This document shows, piece by piece, positions 1-8,336 of a DNA stretch of 64,000 bases. Each line of letters begins with the position of its first letter. Position 1 is the first letter of the stretch. Origin of the DNA: Nostoc sp. TCL240-02 (lineage in GTDB: Bacteria > Cyanobacteriota > Cyanobacteriia > Cyanobacteriales > Nostocaceae); NCBI RefSeq assembly GCF_013343235.1, contig NZ_CP040094.1:3162501-3226500 (forward strand), read 5' to 3'. The position numbers were made by a program, and so were the translations under genes. The notes below the pieces were generated by a model. That model was not told the origin of the DNA. It did no database searches and saw only the letters and a program-made list of their open reading frames with translations.

Positions 1-105
1 CCCCTGCTCCCCTGCTGTCTCAATGTGCAAATTAAAAACACAACAGCTTAGTAGCCACAGCTATATAAGACTTCCACAAATAATAATCTAAACCCTAGTT
101 TTCAG

Positions 106-133
106 GTAGGGGCAATTCATAAATTGCCCCTAC
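106..133 (-). terminator. Perfect inverted repeat after transporter remnant
   Basis: GTAGGGGCAATT and its complement AATTGCCCCTAC flank a 4-base loop, a perfect 12-bp stem. It starts 7 bp beyond the stop codon of the minus-strand transporter remnant, where a transcription terminator would be expected. There is no clear U-tract, so it may instead be one of the dispersed palindromes common in Nostoc genomes. Confidence 0.5.
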
Positions 134-139
134 CTTTAT

Positions 140-350
140 CTAAAGCAGAAAGCGAAACAACACATACAAAGCCGAAGCTATCAGTTGCAACAGCATTACT
201 GGAATGCCGTAGTGAAGAAAAGTTTTAAACGAGATACGTCGTCAAAGTTTTAAACGAGATACGTCGTCCATGCTGCTTAGAAATCCCGGCGGCTACGATA
301 TTAGATGATGCATCTACTAATGTGCCATTACCTCCCAAAGTTTTATTGGT
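140..350 (-). pseudogene. C-terminal remnant of a SLC13/ArsB-type anion or Na+ transporter
   Basis: Minus-strand translation from about 345 reads KTLGGNGTLVDASSNIVAAG, then ISKQHGRRISFKT. This is the C-terminal 'GGNGTLIGASANVVAAGI' signature of the ArsB/NhaD/SLC13 transporter superfamily. A perfect 25-bp tandem duplication (219-243 and 244-268) then shifts the frame. After removing one copy, the last helix reads on as YGIPVMLLQLIASALYVLF to a stop at 140-142. Upstream of 350 the reading frame degenerates. It lies downstream of the universal stress protein gene on the same strand, so it was probably the last gene of that riboswitch-controlled unit. It is a relic, not a working gene. Confidence 0.7.
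219..268. repeat. 25-bp tandem duplication
   Basis: Two identical 25-bp copies (219-243, 244-268) beginning AAAGTTTTAAACGAGATACG lie head to tail. Because 25 is not a multiple of three, the duplication destroys the reading frame of the transporter remnant in which it sits. Confidence 0.95.
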
Positions 351-441
351 TGCATATTAGCGAAAAAAGCCATCTAGTTTTAGGTGACTTATCTACGCTC
401 GCAATTAATTGGATAAAAATTACTGAAATTATAAACAACAA

Positions 442-1074
442 TTATTCATCAATACAACTGGGAATACCCAAAACAGCGCAGGGAAAATTAGAACCTAATC
501 CCTCAATCATCGGGTGATTAACAGATTTGCAACCGAGAAATAGAATATCGGCAGCTTCTGATTCAACAACTTGGCGAAGTTCTGCACAAATGCTACCAAA
601 TCGCAAATGAGATTTAAAAGAACCTTGCCATTCTTCAGCTAGACTTCGGGCTTGCCAGAGAATTATATCTGCTTGTTGTAGTGGAGTTACCACTGTCTGC
701 AATTTGGGTTGAGTTAATACTCGTGTAACAGACTTTGATACTTCACTGATTTGACATTCTAATGATAGCTTTTGTGGAAAGTTTAAGATATTTGGATATT
801 CACTGCTTTGATTGTCTTCTACTACATAAACAGCTTGAACTGTAACTTCTGCATTAGTAGCTAAACGAGTTTGATGGGCAATCCAGAAAGCAATATCTAG
901 CGCCGTATGACTGTTAGGAGATGCGTCATAAGCAACAATTAAATTAACTGCTTTTGCTTTTTGAGGTTCTTTAGAAAAGTATTTTTTTGGTTCTGGCACT
1001 AGTACCATTTGTTCAATTAAGTCATCTCGACCTGTGGCACTTTGCAGACGTGCTAACATTGGCTTGATTTGCAC
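442..1074 (-). CDS. Universal stress protein (UspA) family
   Basis: About 210 residues with one UspA-type alpha/beta domain. The first strand VNLIVAYDASPNSHTALD resembles the nucleotide-binding edge of Usp proteins, followed by the strand VTVQAVYVVED. A long middle segment (ADIILWQARSLAEEWQ) and the strand ADILFLGCKSVNHPMIEG complete the fold. GTG at 1072-1074 is preferred as start because GGGAGAAG lies 8 bases upstream; an ATG at 1057-1059 is the alternative. The gene follows a c-di-AMP-riboswitch-like leader and precedes a transporter relic, which points to ion or osmotic stress. The exact ligand or partner cannot be read from the sequence. Confidence 0.75.
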   Translation of the reverse strand: MQIKPMLARLQSATGRDDLIEQMVLVPEPKKYFSKEPQKAKAVNLIVAYDASPNSHTALDIAFWIAHQTRLATNAEVTVQAVYVVEDNQSSEYPNILNFPQKLSLECQISEVSKSVTRVLTQPKLQTVVTPLQQADIILWQARSLAEEWQGSFKSHLRFGSICAELRQVVESEAADILFLGCKSVNHPMIEGLGSNFPCAVLGIPSCIDE

Positions 1075-1222
1075 AGTTTTACTTCTCCCAATGAAATGAA
1101 TTAGTAATGAGAAGCAGGGGGACAAATTTTAAATTTTGCCGTTTGTCATTTGTTATTCGTCCATTGTTTTTGACCAATGACCAATGACTAATGACTCATA
1201 ACTAAAATCTTAAATCAGTCCA

Positions 1223-1390
1223 GGAAACCCCAATAATAACTGTATTACAGCCAAAGTCTTGGGGGTTCCTTCCATTGCCTACGGAGTTAGCTGACGGGCT
1301 AAGACTGGAAGGTGTCTCTCATAAGATTAGCCCCAAACATTGGTTCCTCCGTTCCAAATCCAGCTTTCATGAATTTGAATTAAGCTACCC
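1223..1390 (-). promoter_or_regulatory. c-di-AMP (ydaO/yuaA-type) riboswitch upstream of Usp gene
   Basis: The minus strand carries the ydaO/yuaA landmarks in order: GCTTAATTC, GGAGGAACCA, GGGGCTAATC (consensus GGGGUGAAUC), then CCCGTCAGCTAAC followed by TCCGTAGGC, and a closing GGAAGG. After the aptamer, GGAACCCCCAA can pair with TTGGGGTTTCC (1223-1269) and could be the expression platform; no strong U-tract follows. The leader sits between the ABC transporter ATPase gene and the stress-protein gene. Assignment rests on remembered consensus, not on a covariance-model search. Confidence 0.8.
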
Positions 1391-1412
1391 ACTAAAAAAA
1401 TGATAATCTAAT

Positions 1413-2279
1413 TTACTCGTCTTGGGCAAAATAGCGATCGAGGAAATTTAAGGCGTGGTTGCGGAGTTCAAAATATTCTTTTGAGTTTCGCATGGCAGCG
1501 CGATCGCGCGGATGCTCAAAAGGAACTTCTAAGATCTCTCCTATACTAGCAGATGGTCCATTGGTCATCAAGACGATGCGATCGGACATATAAATTGCTT
1601 CGTCTACATCGTGGGTAATCATCATCACTGCTTGACGATTACTTTCCCAAATATCCAATACCTGCCGTTGCAATTTGCCACGAGTTAGCGCATCAAGTGC
1701 CCCAAAAGGTTCATCCATCAGCAACATTTTAGGACGAATTGCTAAAGCTCTGGCAATACCTACTCGTTGTTTCATACCTCCAGAGATTTCATCAGGATAT
1801 TTGTCAGCCGCCGCCGTCAAGTTTACCATTGCCAAGTGTTCATTTACAATGCTAATTTTCTCAGCCCGATTAGCATTTTTTAGCACTTCATCAACAGCTA
1901 AACGGATATTCTCTCGTACTGTTAACCAAGGTAACAATGAATAGTTCTGAAATACCATCATCCGCTCAGCTCCTGGCTGACGGATTTCTTTTCCATCAAG
2001 CCGAACTGATCCGGAAGTAGCTTTTTCTAAACCAGCTATTATCTTTAATAGGGTTGATTTCCCGCAACCAGAGTGACCAATTACAGAAATATATTCATCT
2101 TCACCAATCGTTAGATTAACTCCATCTAAAACGACAAAGTTATCTTTATCAGGTGTCGGATAAGACTTGACTAAATTTTCAATTTCTAAAAATCCAGTGC
2201 GGGGAAGAACTCCGGTCTGGGTATTAATAGGTAATGAGGTATATTCCATCATCAAAGGCTCCCGAAATAATTTAGTCAA
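1413..2279 (-). CDS. Nitrate/cyanate/bicarbonate-type ABC transporter ATPase (NrtD/CmpD-like)
   Basis: ATP-hydrolysing subunit of an importer, 288 residues. It has Walker A GHSGCGKST, Q-loop VFQNYSLLPW, ABC signature ISGGMKQR, Walker B MLLMDEPFGALD and switch histidine MITHDVDEA. The C-terminus is short and lacks the fused solute-binding domain of NrtC/CmpC, so it is NrtD/SsuB-like. Methionines at residues 10 and 11 are alternative starts. It is third in an operon after the permease (3880-4731) and the solute-binding protein (2350-3792). Family members import nitrate, cyanate, bicarbonate or sulfonates; the substrate is not decided here. Confidence 0.88.
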   Translation of the reverse strand: MTKLFREPLMMEYTSLPINTQTGVLPRTGFLEIENLVKSYPTPDKDNFVVLDGVNLTIGEDEYISVIGHSGCGKSTLLKIIAGLEKATSGSVRLDGKEIRQPGAERMMVFQNYSLLPWLTVRENIRLAVDEVLKNANRAEKISIVNEHLAMVNLTAAADKYPDEISGGMKQRVGIARALAIRPKMLLMDEPFGALDALTRGKLQRQVLDIWESNRQAVMMITHDVDEAIYMSDRIVLMTNGPSASIGEILEVPFEHPRDRAAMRNSKEYFELRNHALNFLDRYFAQDE

Positions 2280-2349
2280 TCAATTTTGGATTAACTGCGA
2301 CTTGTACCGAAAGTCTAAAATTGCCAAGGTCAATATTTGAATTTGGGAT

Positions 2350-3792
2350 TTAAGACATGAAAAAGTTTGTGGGAGCATTAGCCCTGATAGCAAAACTATT
2401 CAGATAGCCCACAGGATCGCTGGGGTCGAAGCCTTTCTTATCTATAAATACTTCTGGTGGTTCGACCTTGTAATCATCCTTGGGACATTTGATGCCCATT
2501 TCAGATGCTATCTCCCGATATAAATCTGTTCTCCAGCCTTGTTCGGCTATTTTTTCAGCATTTTTGGGTAATTTTTTTATTTGTCCCCATCGCGCTGCTT
2601 GTGTCATCAACCAGAGACTTCTCGATCTCCATAAGAATGTTGAGTGTTCTCCTGGCTGTTTGGGAAGGTTGTCAGGAATATCGAAGAAAATCGTGGTGTC
2701 AGCAGCTTTGATGGTACGGTCTTTACCATCAAAGCCGCCATAGTTGTAGTTTCCGAGAATTCCCGGACTTGTAAATTTCGCAATTGGGGCATCTTTCTTT
2801 TTGGGTTTTGCACCTGTAAAGGAACGTTCTGTGAGCAGTTCGGCTACTTCTTGGCGGTTTTCTGCTTTGCTGCAATATTGGCAAGCTTCAATCATCGCCT
2901 TGACTAGGGAACGATAGGTTTTGGGATATTTATCGATGAAAGATTCCATCACCCCTAAAAGTCGATCTGGGTGTCCTAACCAGACTTCTTTGCCTTGTGC
3001 AAAGGTAAAACCGATGTTTTCGTTGCCTGTTATTGCTCGTGTATTCCAGGGTTCTGCAACCATGTAAGCTTGCATTGCACCAATCCGCACGTTTGTCACC
3101 ATTTGCGGTGGCGGAACGATGATGACGCGAAACTCTTTTAAAGGATCGACTCCGGCGGCGGCGGATAAGTAGCGGACAAAATATTCGTAAATGGCGGAAC
3201 TTAATACTACCGCCCAAACTCTGTTTTCTGGCGGTTGCTTGTCAAAGTAGGCTCGAAAATCGCGTCCAAAGGCTTCTAAAGCACCATCGCCATATTTTTC
3301 TTGATATTCATACCACGGACGCAGCCCAAAGTCCCACATGGCTTTATTCATAGTCATGGCGTTACCGTGGCGGTGAATGGTCATGGCCGCACACAAGGGG
3401 GCGTGCCGTGCGCCTTCGGCTCCAATTCTGGCGTTGGTGACAGCACCAGATACGACGGGTGCAGCATCTAGACGACCAAAAATTAAACCGTCGCGGGAGG
3501 TAGCCCAACTGGCCTCGCGGTTGAGTGTAACGTTCAAACCATATTTGCGGAAGAAACCTTTTTTCCAGGCGATCGCAAATGGCGCACAATCATTAACGGG
3601 AACGTAACCAACAGTAAGGTCGGATTTTTCTAAGTCTTGCGATCTAATTACTGGTTGTACAGCTAAGGCTTCTTCTGTTAATCCTTTTGCGGATCTATCT
3701 CCTGAAATTCCACAGGAGGACAGCGCTATTCCGGTTGTGGTTGCTCCTATTCCTTTGATAAAATCTCGTCGAGTCCAGTTTATATCACCCAT
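2350..3792 (-). CDS. ABC transporter solute-binding protein, NrtA/CmpA-like, Tat lipoprotein
   Basis: Periplasmic solute receptor, 480 residues. The N-terminus has a twin-arginine motif (TRRDFIKG), a short hydrophobic stretch and a lipobox-like LSSCG, so it is probably Tat-exported and lipid-anchored. The body (LTVGYVPVNDCAPFAIAWKK) matches the NMT1/NrtA-like type II binding fold and runs through RDGLIFGRLDAAPVVSGA. In nitrate and bicarbonate receptors the ligand residues are W, Q, H and K at defined sites; which are kept here was not resolved. It lies between permease and ATPase genes, an order that differs from the usual receptor-first nrtABCD and cmpABCD operons. Confidence 0.87.
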   Translation of the reverse strand: MGDINWTRRDFIKGIGATTTGIALSSCGISGDRSAKGLTEEALAVQPVIRSQDLEKSDLTVGYVPVNDCAPFAIAWKKGFFRKYGLNVTLNREASWATSRDGLIFGRLDAAPVVSGAVTNARIGAEGARHAPLCAAMTIHRHGNAMTMNKAMWDFGLRPWYEYQEKYGDGALEAFGRDFRAYFDKQPPENRVWAVVLSSAIYEYFVRYLSAAAGVDPLKEFRVIIVPPPQMVTNVRIGAMQAYMVAEPWNTRAITGNENIGFTFAQGKEVWLGHPDRLLGVMESFIDKYPKTYRSLVKAMIEACQYCSKAENRQEVAELLTERSFTGAKPKKKDAPIAKFTSPGILGNYNYGGFDGKDRTIKAADTTIFFDIPDNLPKQPGEHSTFLWRSRSLWLMTQAARWGQIKKLPKNAEKIAEQGWRTDLYREIASEMGIKCPKDDYKVEPPEVFIDKKGFDPSDPVGYLNSFAIRANAPTNFFMS

Positions 3793-3879
3793 TTTTGTAG
3801 CTCCATTGGTGATTAGTTGCTCATGCTTGAGGCGCAGAGTCTAGTTACATCTCACTGTTTTAATAGCAGCCGAATTTTG

Positions 3880-4731
3880 TTAGTTGGAAGTTTTCGGGCG
3901 ATGGGTTACTAATTCTTCGATTTTGCCCACAGCGTAATCCAAAATTAAGCCAGTTAAGCCAATTATGAACACAGCTAAAAAGACTGAACTCAAGTTTAAA
4001 CGACTCCATTCATCCCACACAAAGAAGCCGATACCAATACCGCCTGTAAGCATTTCTACGGCAACGATTACTAGCCAAGCGATGCCTAAACTAATTCGCA
4101 AACCTGTAAAAATATACGGTAAACTTGCAGGCCAAATGATTTTGGTAATCCGCCTCCAACGAGGCATTTCTAGAACTCGTGCTACATCCAAATAATCTTT
4201 AGGAACGCTAGAAACTCCTAAAGCGGTATTAATAATTGTCGGCCATAGGGAGGTAATGAAAATTACAAAAATGGCTGAAGGATCTGCTAAATTGAAAATT
4301 GCTAAGGCGATGGGCAACCAAGCTAATGGCGATACAGGTTTAAAAATTTGAATGATGGGATTGAGCGCTAGCATTGCCGATCTGGACATCCCAATGAGAA
4401 AACCCAGAGGAATGGCTACTACCGCACCTAATAAAAAACCTAGTAATACCCGACGCAGACTTGCAATCAGCAACCAACCAATTCCTAAGTTACCTGGGCC
4501 TCTTTGGTAGAAGGGATTTAAGATGTAGTCAAGATTGGCGATTAGTGCTTCTGGTGGGGTGGGCATCAATTCATGGTTGGCAAGTGCAATAATCCACCAC
4601 AATAAGATGATTCCCAAGAAGCCTAATACAGGTAGGATAAATACATCTCTGAGGATGACAGGTTTTGTCTTTTTCCACGCAGCTTGTGTTGCGATCGCAG
4701 CGATCACAGCAAAATTTAGTTGAAATATCAT
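3880..4731 (-). CDS. ABC transporter permease, NrtB/SsuC-like
   Basis: Membrane subunit of the importer, 283 residues and about six membrane spans, beginning VFILPVLGFLGIILLWWIIA. The EAA-type cytoplasmic loop is visible around DVARVLEMPRWRRITKIIWP, where the ATPase docks. It is the first gene of the operon. A c-di-AMP-riboswitch-like leader lies in the 330 bases upstream, so second-messenger control of the whole transporter is likely. The family includes NrtB, CmpB, CynB and SsuC, and the substrate cannot be chosen from the permease alone. Confidence 0.87.
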   Translation of the reverse strand: MIFQLNFAVIAAIATQAAWKKTKPVILRDVFILPVLGFLGIILLWWIIALANHELMPTPPEALIANLDYILNPFYQRGPGNLGIGWLLIASLRRVLLGFLLGAVVAIPLGFLIGMSRSAMLALNPIIQIFKPVSPLAWLPIALAIFNLADPSAIFVIFITSLWPTIINTALGVSSVPKDYLDVARVLEMPRWRRITKIIWPASLPYIFTGLRISLGIAWLVIVAVEMLTGGIGIGFFVWDEWSRLNLSSVFLAVFIIGLTGLILDYAVGKIEELVTHRPKTSN

Positions 4732-4824
4732 TTACGACCTCAACAGATTTAAGTGCAGGTACAAAAAATCCGAGCAGTACCAGCCTTGGACACCGATGAG
4801 ATCGGAACATTATAAAAATGCCGT

Positions 4825-5065
4825 CTCTTCAGTCTCCTCCCAATGCCTACGAAGTTAGCTGACGGGCTAGGGCTGAGAGATGCCCTTCTTTTTAGAGTGC
4901 TGAGTACCGAGTGTCGTTAGCGGTAGCGAGGCGTTTAGCCCGGGCTAAGTTAACTCTTCACTTCTCACTTTTAACTCTTCACTTTCTATAAGATACGCCC
5001 CACAATTTGGTTCCTCCGCTCCAGCGTTATGCACTGTGACACGCTGAATTAGGCTGACTTACTCT
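4825..5065 (-). promoter_or_regulatory. c-di-AMP (ydaO/yuaA-type) riboswitch upstream of ABC transporter operon
   Basis: The minus strand shows GCCTAATTC, GGAGCGGAGGAACCA, GGGGCGTATC, then CCCTAGCCCGTCAGCTAAC followed by TTCGTAGGC and GGGAGGAG. The order and wording match the leader at 1223-1390. Between GGGGCGTATC and AAGGGCATCTCTC there are about 110 bases, where the first leader has about 10. The extra DNA (roughly 4873-4988) holds AACTCTTCACTT repeats and a GTTTAGCCCGGGCTAA palindrome. The ydaO fold has a variable hairpin at this place, so function may survive. It controls, by inference, the permease-receptor-ATPase operon. Confidence 0.78.
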
Positions 5066-5477
5066 AATGGATACTAAGTTATGCACAATATAGCATTGAT
5101 GCTCAGTAAAAGCCATCTGTTTGATGATAAATATTGTTTATTTTAATACTACAATTCGGTGCATCTCCTTGATTTATGGGAATAAATAAAATTTATATAT
5201 TTAGTGTGTTGTAACTTAATTCCTTGCACACAAAGCTAAATAATATAGTTGAGTCAAGCATTAATATTGTTATCCGCTTGCTTAATCTTTCTTAACATAC
5301 AATATATTATACTTAGAAAAGTTTAGATACGGAGAGTTAATCGGCAAAACGAATATGTAGAATCTATTTCTTTTGGTAGGTGAATAAAATTCCTAAACTT
5401 GGTGAAAAACCGCTGCAATCGCTAAACTAATTGGATATGGCAGTTTGCTCATCTATCTACTAACTGAATTTAACATA
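5066..5477. other. Divergent intergenic region
   Basis: A/T-rich stretch between the riboswitch leader (minus) and the histidine kinase gene (plus). It should hold both promoters, but no -10/-35 pair stands out enough to name. No coding sequence was seen. Confidence 0.5.
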
Positions 5478-6668
5478 ATGGATTTTAGTCAAGTACTGGC
5501 TGAAAAAGCGGACACCATCCTCGATAAATGGGTTACAGCAGTTCGCAAGGATAGACGGATTGAAAGTGCTGATGACCTATCTTATACAGCAGTAAAAGAT
5601 CATATCCCTGATGTTTTACAAGCAATGGTAACAGTGCTTTCAAAATCTCAGGATAATGATATTCAGTCGATAGTTACTGCTAGTTTTCAGCATGGAGCTA
5701 TTCGAGCAGAACAAGGTTTTGACCCAGCAGAAATTGCCAGAGAATATCATCTGCTGCGAACGGTAATATTTGATGCCATACAAGCAGATTTATTAAAGGG
5801 AACACCTTTAGATATAATTCGTTCTATGCGTTTGATTGACGCTATCATAGACGAAGCGATCGCTCGGTGTTTTAAGAGTTATGTTGACGAACGCTTGCGA
5901 GAATTACAGCAATTGCAATTATCACTAACGCTGCATAATGAAGAACTTACGCGCTTAATGAGCGCCAATCAAGAGTATCTTTCGCAACTAGCCCATGAAT
6001 TGAAACATCCTCTAACTTCAATTATTGGTTACTCGGATCTGTTTTTACGCCAACAACGACGCAAGACACAGATAAAAGACACCTCAGCCAATTTAGAACA
6101 TATTGAGCGGGTACTACGTAACGGTAGACAATTACTTCATCTAATTAACGATGTATTAGAACTTTCCCGCTATGAAGCAGGACAGATAAAACTTCAACTA
6201 GCACCCACAGATGTGCGTGAATTAATCAATAATGTCTGTGAAATGTTGGAACCTTTAGCTGCTGGGAAAAATTTAAAAATCTTAGTAGATTGCGATCGCG
6301 CCCCCAAAGAATTAATCACAGATCCTTTTCAATGCCAACAGATTATTACAAATCTTATTAGTAATGCAATTCGCTATACAGAGTCGGGGACAATTATTAT
6401 AATGTGTCAGGTATTGGATAGGGAAAGATGCGCGATCGCAGTTTGTGACACTGGAATTGGCATTGCATCAGAAAACCAAGCCCAGATATTTGAACCCTAC
6501 TTTCGGGTTAGTTCTAGCGATCGTCCTTATCTACCCGATAGTACAGGATTGGGGTTAGCGATCGTTTCGCGTTTAGTAAAACTACTCCAAGGTACAATTA
6601 ACTTAGTTTCTGAGGTGGAAGTTGGTTCTACTTTCACGGTAATTTTGCCTTTAGAAATAGAGAGTTGA
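5478..6668 (+). CDS. Sensor histidine kinase with RsbRD-like N-terminal domain
   Basis: Soluble two-component kinase of 396 residues. Residues 1-145 (FSQVLAEKADTILDKWVTAV) resemble the helical RsbRD N-terminal sensor domain. A HisKA dimerisation helix has phosphoacceptor His173 in LAHELKHPLTSIIGY. The HATPase domain has N box NLISNAIRY, G1 DTGIGIA and G2 STGLGLAIV. No membrane segments are present. The start at 5478 is chosen because the sensor domain begins there; a longer form from 5445 adds 11 unconserved residues. No response regulator is adjacent, so it is an orphan kinase. Confidence 0.85.
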   Translation: MDFSQVLAEKADTILDKWVTAVRKDRRIESADDLSYTAVKDHIPDVLQAMVTVLSKSQDNDIQSIVTASFQHGAIRAEQGFDPAEIAREYHLLRTVIFDAIQADLLKGTPLDIIRSMRLIDAIIDEAIARCFKSYVDERLRELQQLQLSLTLHNEELTRLMSANQEYLSQLAHELKHPLTSIIGYSDLFLRQQRRKTQIKDTSANLEHIERVLRNGRQLLHLINDVLELSRYEAGQIKLQLAPTDVRELINNVCEMLEPLAAGKNLKILVDCDRAPKELITDPFQCQQIITNLISNAIRYTESGTIIIMCQVLDRERCAIAVCDTGIGIASENQAQIFEPYFRVSSSDRPYLPDSTGLGLAIVSRLVKLLQGTINLVSEVEVGSTFTVILPLEIES

Positions 6669-6726
6669 TTTCGCGCCAAGACATAAAATTCTTCTCTGCG
6701 CTTCTGCGTAAAATCAAAAAACATTT

Positions 6727-7413
6727 TTACAACAAACCTTGTTTTTTTAACTTAGCTAGTGCATCTTCAGCAGCAGCTTTCTCTGCATCTTTTTTATTGC
6801 GTCCCTTACCTTCGCCGTAAATTTTTCCATCTACCAATACTTTGGCGATAAATTCAGGCGCGTGAGAAGGGCCTCCTATTTGTTCTGTAAAATATTTGGG
6901 GGGATTTGGAGTAACATTACGTTGCACCCATTCTTGAAAGCGATTTTTTGAGTCTACATTAGAACGAGACACAACTATATGTTTAGGATCTACAGAATCA
7001 AATAGTGGTTCTACAATTGCCCTAACTGTTTCAATATTGGAATCATTATCCAAATAGTAAGCACCAAGTACAGCTTCAAAGGTGCTACTGAGCAAATTAG
7101 GGTTTTGGTAGCCTCCATCTCTAATTGCACCTTTTCCTAACCGCATCCTAAAGTCTAAACCTACCTCCTCAGCGAACTTTGCTAATTGTTTCTCATCTAC
7201 CAACGCCGAACGCCGTCGTGTTAATTCATCTTCTCCCATTTCTGAGTGACAACTATATAGATACTCGCCACTTAAGAAATTCAGCAAAGCATCACCTAGA
7301 AATTCTAGCCGTTCATTGTGTTCGCCTTCTCCGGGGTTTTCATGGACATAAGAACGGTGGGTAAGTGCTTGTCGTAGAAGTTTTTCATTATGAAATATTA
7401 GAAGTTTATGCAT
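6727..7413 (-). CDS. rnc: Ribonuclease III
   Basis: Double-strand-specific endoribonuclease for rRNA and mRNA processing, 228 residues. The signature NERLEFLGDALLN is at about residues 33-45, and the second catalytic acidic site lies in NLLSSTFEAVLGAYYLD. A C-terminal double-stranded RNA-binding domain (KNRFQEWVQRNVTPNPPKY to KDAEKAAAEDALAKL) completes the usual arrangement. Its tail converges on the histidine kinase gene with a 58-bp gap. Cyanobacteria often carry several RNase III or mini-III genes; this is a full-length form. Confidence 0.95.
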   Translation of the reverse strand: MHKLLIFHNEKLLRQALTHRSYVHENPGEGEHNERLEFLGDALLNFLSGEYLYSCHSEMGEDELTRRRSALVDEKQLAKFAEEVGLDFRMRLGKGAIRDGGYQNPNLLSSTFEAVLGAYYLDNDSNIETVRAIVEPLFDSVDPKHIVVSRSNVDSKNRFQEWVQRNVTPNPPKYFTEQIGGPSHAPEFIAKVLVDGKIYGEGKGRNKKDAEKAAAEDALAKLKKQGLL

Positions 7414-7480
7414 TTTATCTTGTGTCTTGTTGCAGAAATTGACTGTTGCGAAACTCTAAAGATGTAATTATTTCCAAACA

Positions 7481-7502
7481 TGAAAAAACCGCAAATAGCG
7501 GT
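7481..7502 (-). terminator. Rho-independent terminator of the NYN/LOTUS gene
   Basis: On the minus strand ACCGC-TATTT-GCGGT is followed by TTTTTTC. It lies about 65 bp beyond the stop of the minus-strand gene that ends at 7566. Confidence 0.7.
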
Positions 7503-7508
7503 GTTGCT

Positions 7509-7538
7509 AAAACCCAGCATTTAGTCAACTGGGTTTTT
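7509..7538. terminator. Second hairpin, AAACCCAG/CTGGGTTT
   Basis: AAACCCAG and CTGGGTTT flank a loop of about 12 bases and are bordered by A and T runs on both sides. It sits between the NYN/LOTUS stop and the terminator at 7481-7502, and may work with it. Confidence 0.55.
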
Positions 7539-7565
7539 AAAAGCTATTTTAATTAGCCACTTTTT

Positions 7566-8336
7566 CTAAGCAATTAAAAACAATTCATGTCCTTGTTTTT
7601 GGACTTTACCATCTCTTACCACAGCATCAACAAACTGACCAAAGCTTTTAAACTTATTAGCATCAGGTACGTATATTGAGGAAACTCCTTGATATTTAGG
7701 GAATAGCTTACTCATCAAGTTGTTAATATAGCCAAATCCTGTACGTTTTTTTTGGACTAATGCAGTATTGATAGCTTCAATCAGATACTCTATAGTCTCA
7801 TTGTAGGTAATATCAAACTCAATGCAAGCATTTTTAGGCTGAGTATTTTTGACAACTAATTGAGGTAATTCATCTACAAAGTGAAATTCATTAGCAAGGT
7901 TTTTCAGCCTTTGTTTTACATTACCTCTTTGTGAGAAAATTATGACATTTTTATCTTTATCTTGCAGAAATTGAACTGGGTTTGCAAAGTCACCATCTCC
8001 TGATACAAGGATGAAAATATCTGGAGACTGATTGTTATATACATCATCAATTAAATCAGATTTAAGTTGATTGTCTGCGCTGTTCTTTAAAGAGCAAGTA
8101 ACATCTTCACATTTAAAACCAATGCGTTGTAGATACTCTTTTGCAGAAGCTTGGTTTTCAAATAATGAATTGTAGTAGACTTTTCTACTAATTAAACTCC
8201 CCCTTGCGCTGGCAAAAGCCAGCAATGAACTTGCTAGCTCTGGACTTAAATAAACGTTTTGAAAATCGCAATAGATACCAAGCTTTAGTTGCTGCTGGTT
8301 TGTTTGTCTATTGGAAGATTGATTAACGTGTGGCAT
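7566..8336 (-). CDS. NYN-domain (LabA-type) RNase with C-terminal OST-HTH/LOTUS domain
   Basis: About 256 residues. The N-terminal PIN-like NYN domain has the metal-site acids in LGIYCDFQNVY, QLKSDLIDDVY and ILVSGDGDFANPVQFLQD. The C-terminal 75 residues (TIEYLIEAINTALVQKKRTG to KVQKQGHELFLIA) resemble the LOTUS/OST-HTH winged helix that binds RNA. This makes a probable RNA-cleaving or RNA-binding enzyme of the LabA/DUF88 group, some of which act in cyanobacterial clock output. ATG at 8334-8336 (MPHVNQ) is chosen, since the preceding 18 residues are not domain sequence. It is monocistronic and followed by a terminator. Confidence 0.82.
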   Translation of the reverse strand: MPHVNQSSNRQTNQQQLKLGIYCDFQNVYLSPELASSLLAFASARGSLISRKVYYNSLFENQASAKEYLQRIGFKCEDVTCSLKNSADNQLKSDLIDDVYNNQSPDIFILVSGDGDFANPVQFLQDKDKNVIIFSQRGNVKQRLKNLANEFHFVDELPQLVVKNTQPKNACIEFDITYNETIEYLIEAINTALVQKKRTGFGYINNLMSKLFPKYQGVSSIYVPDANKFKSFGQFVDAVVRDGKVQKQGHELFLIA

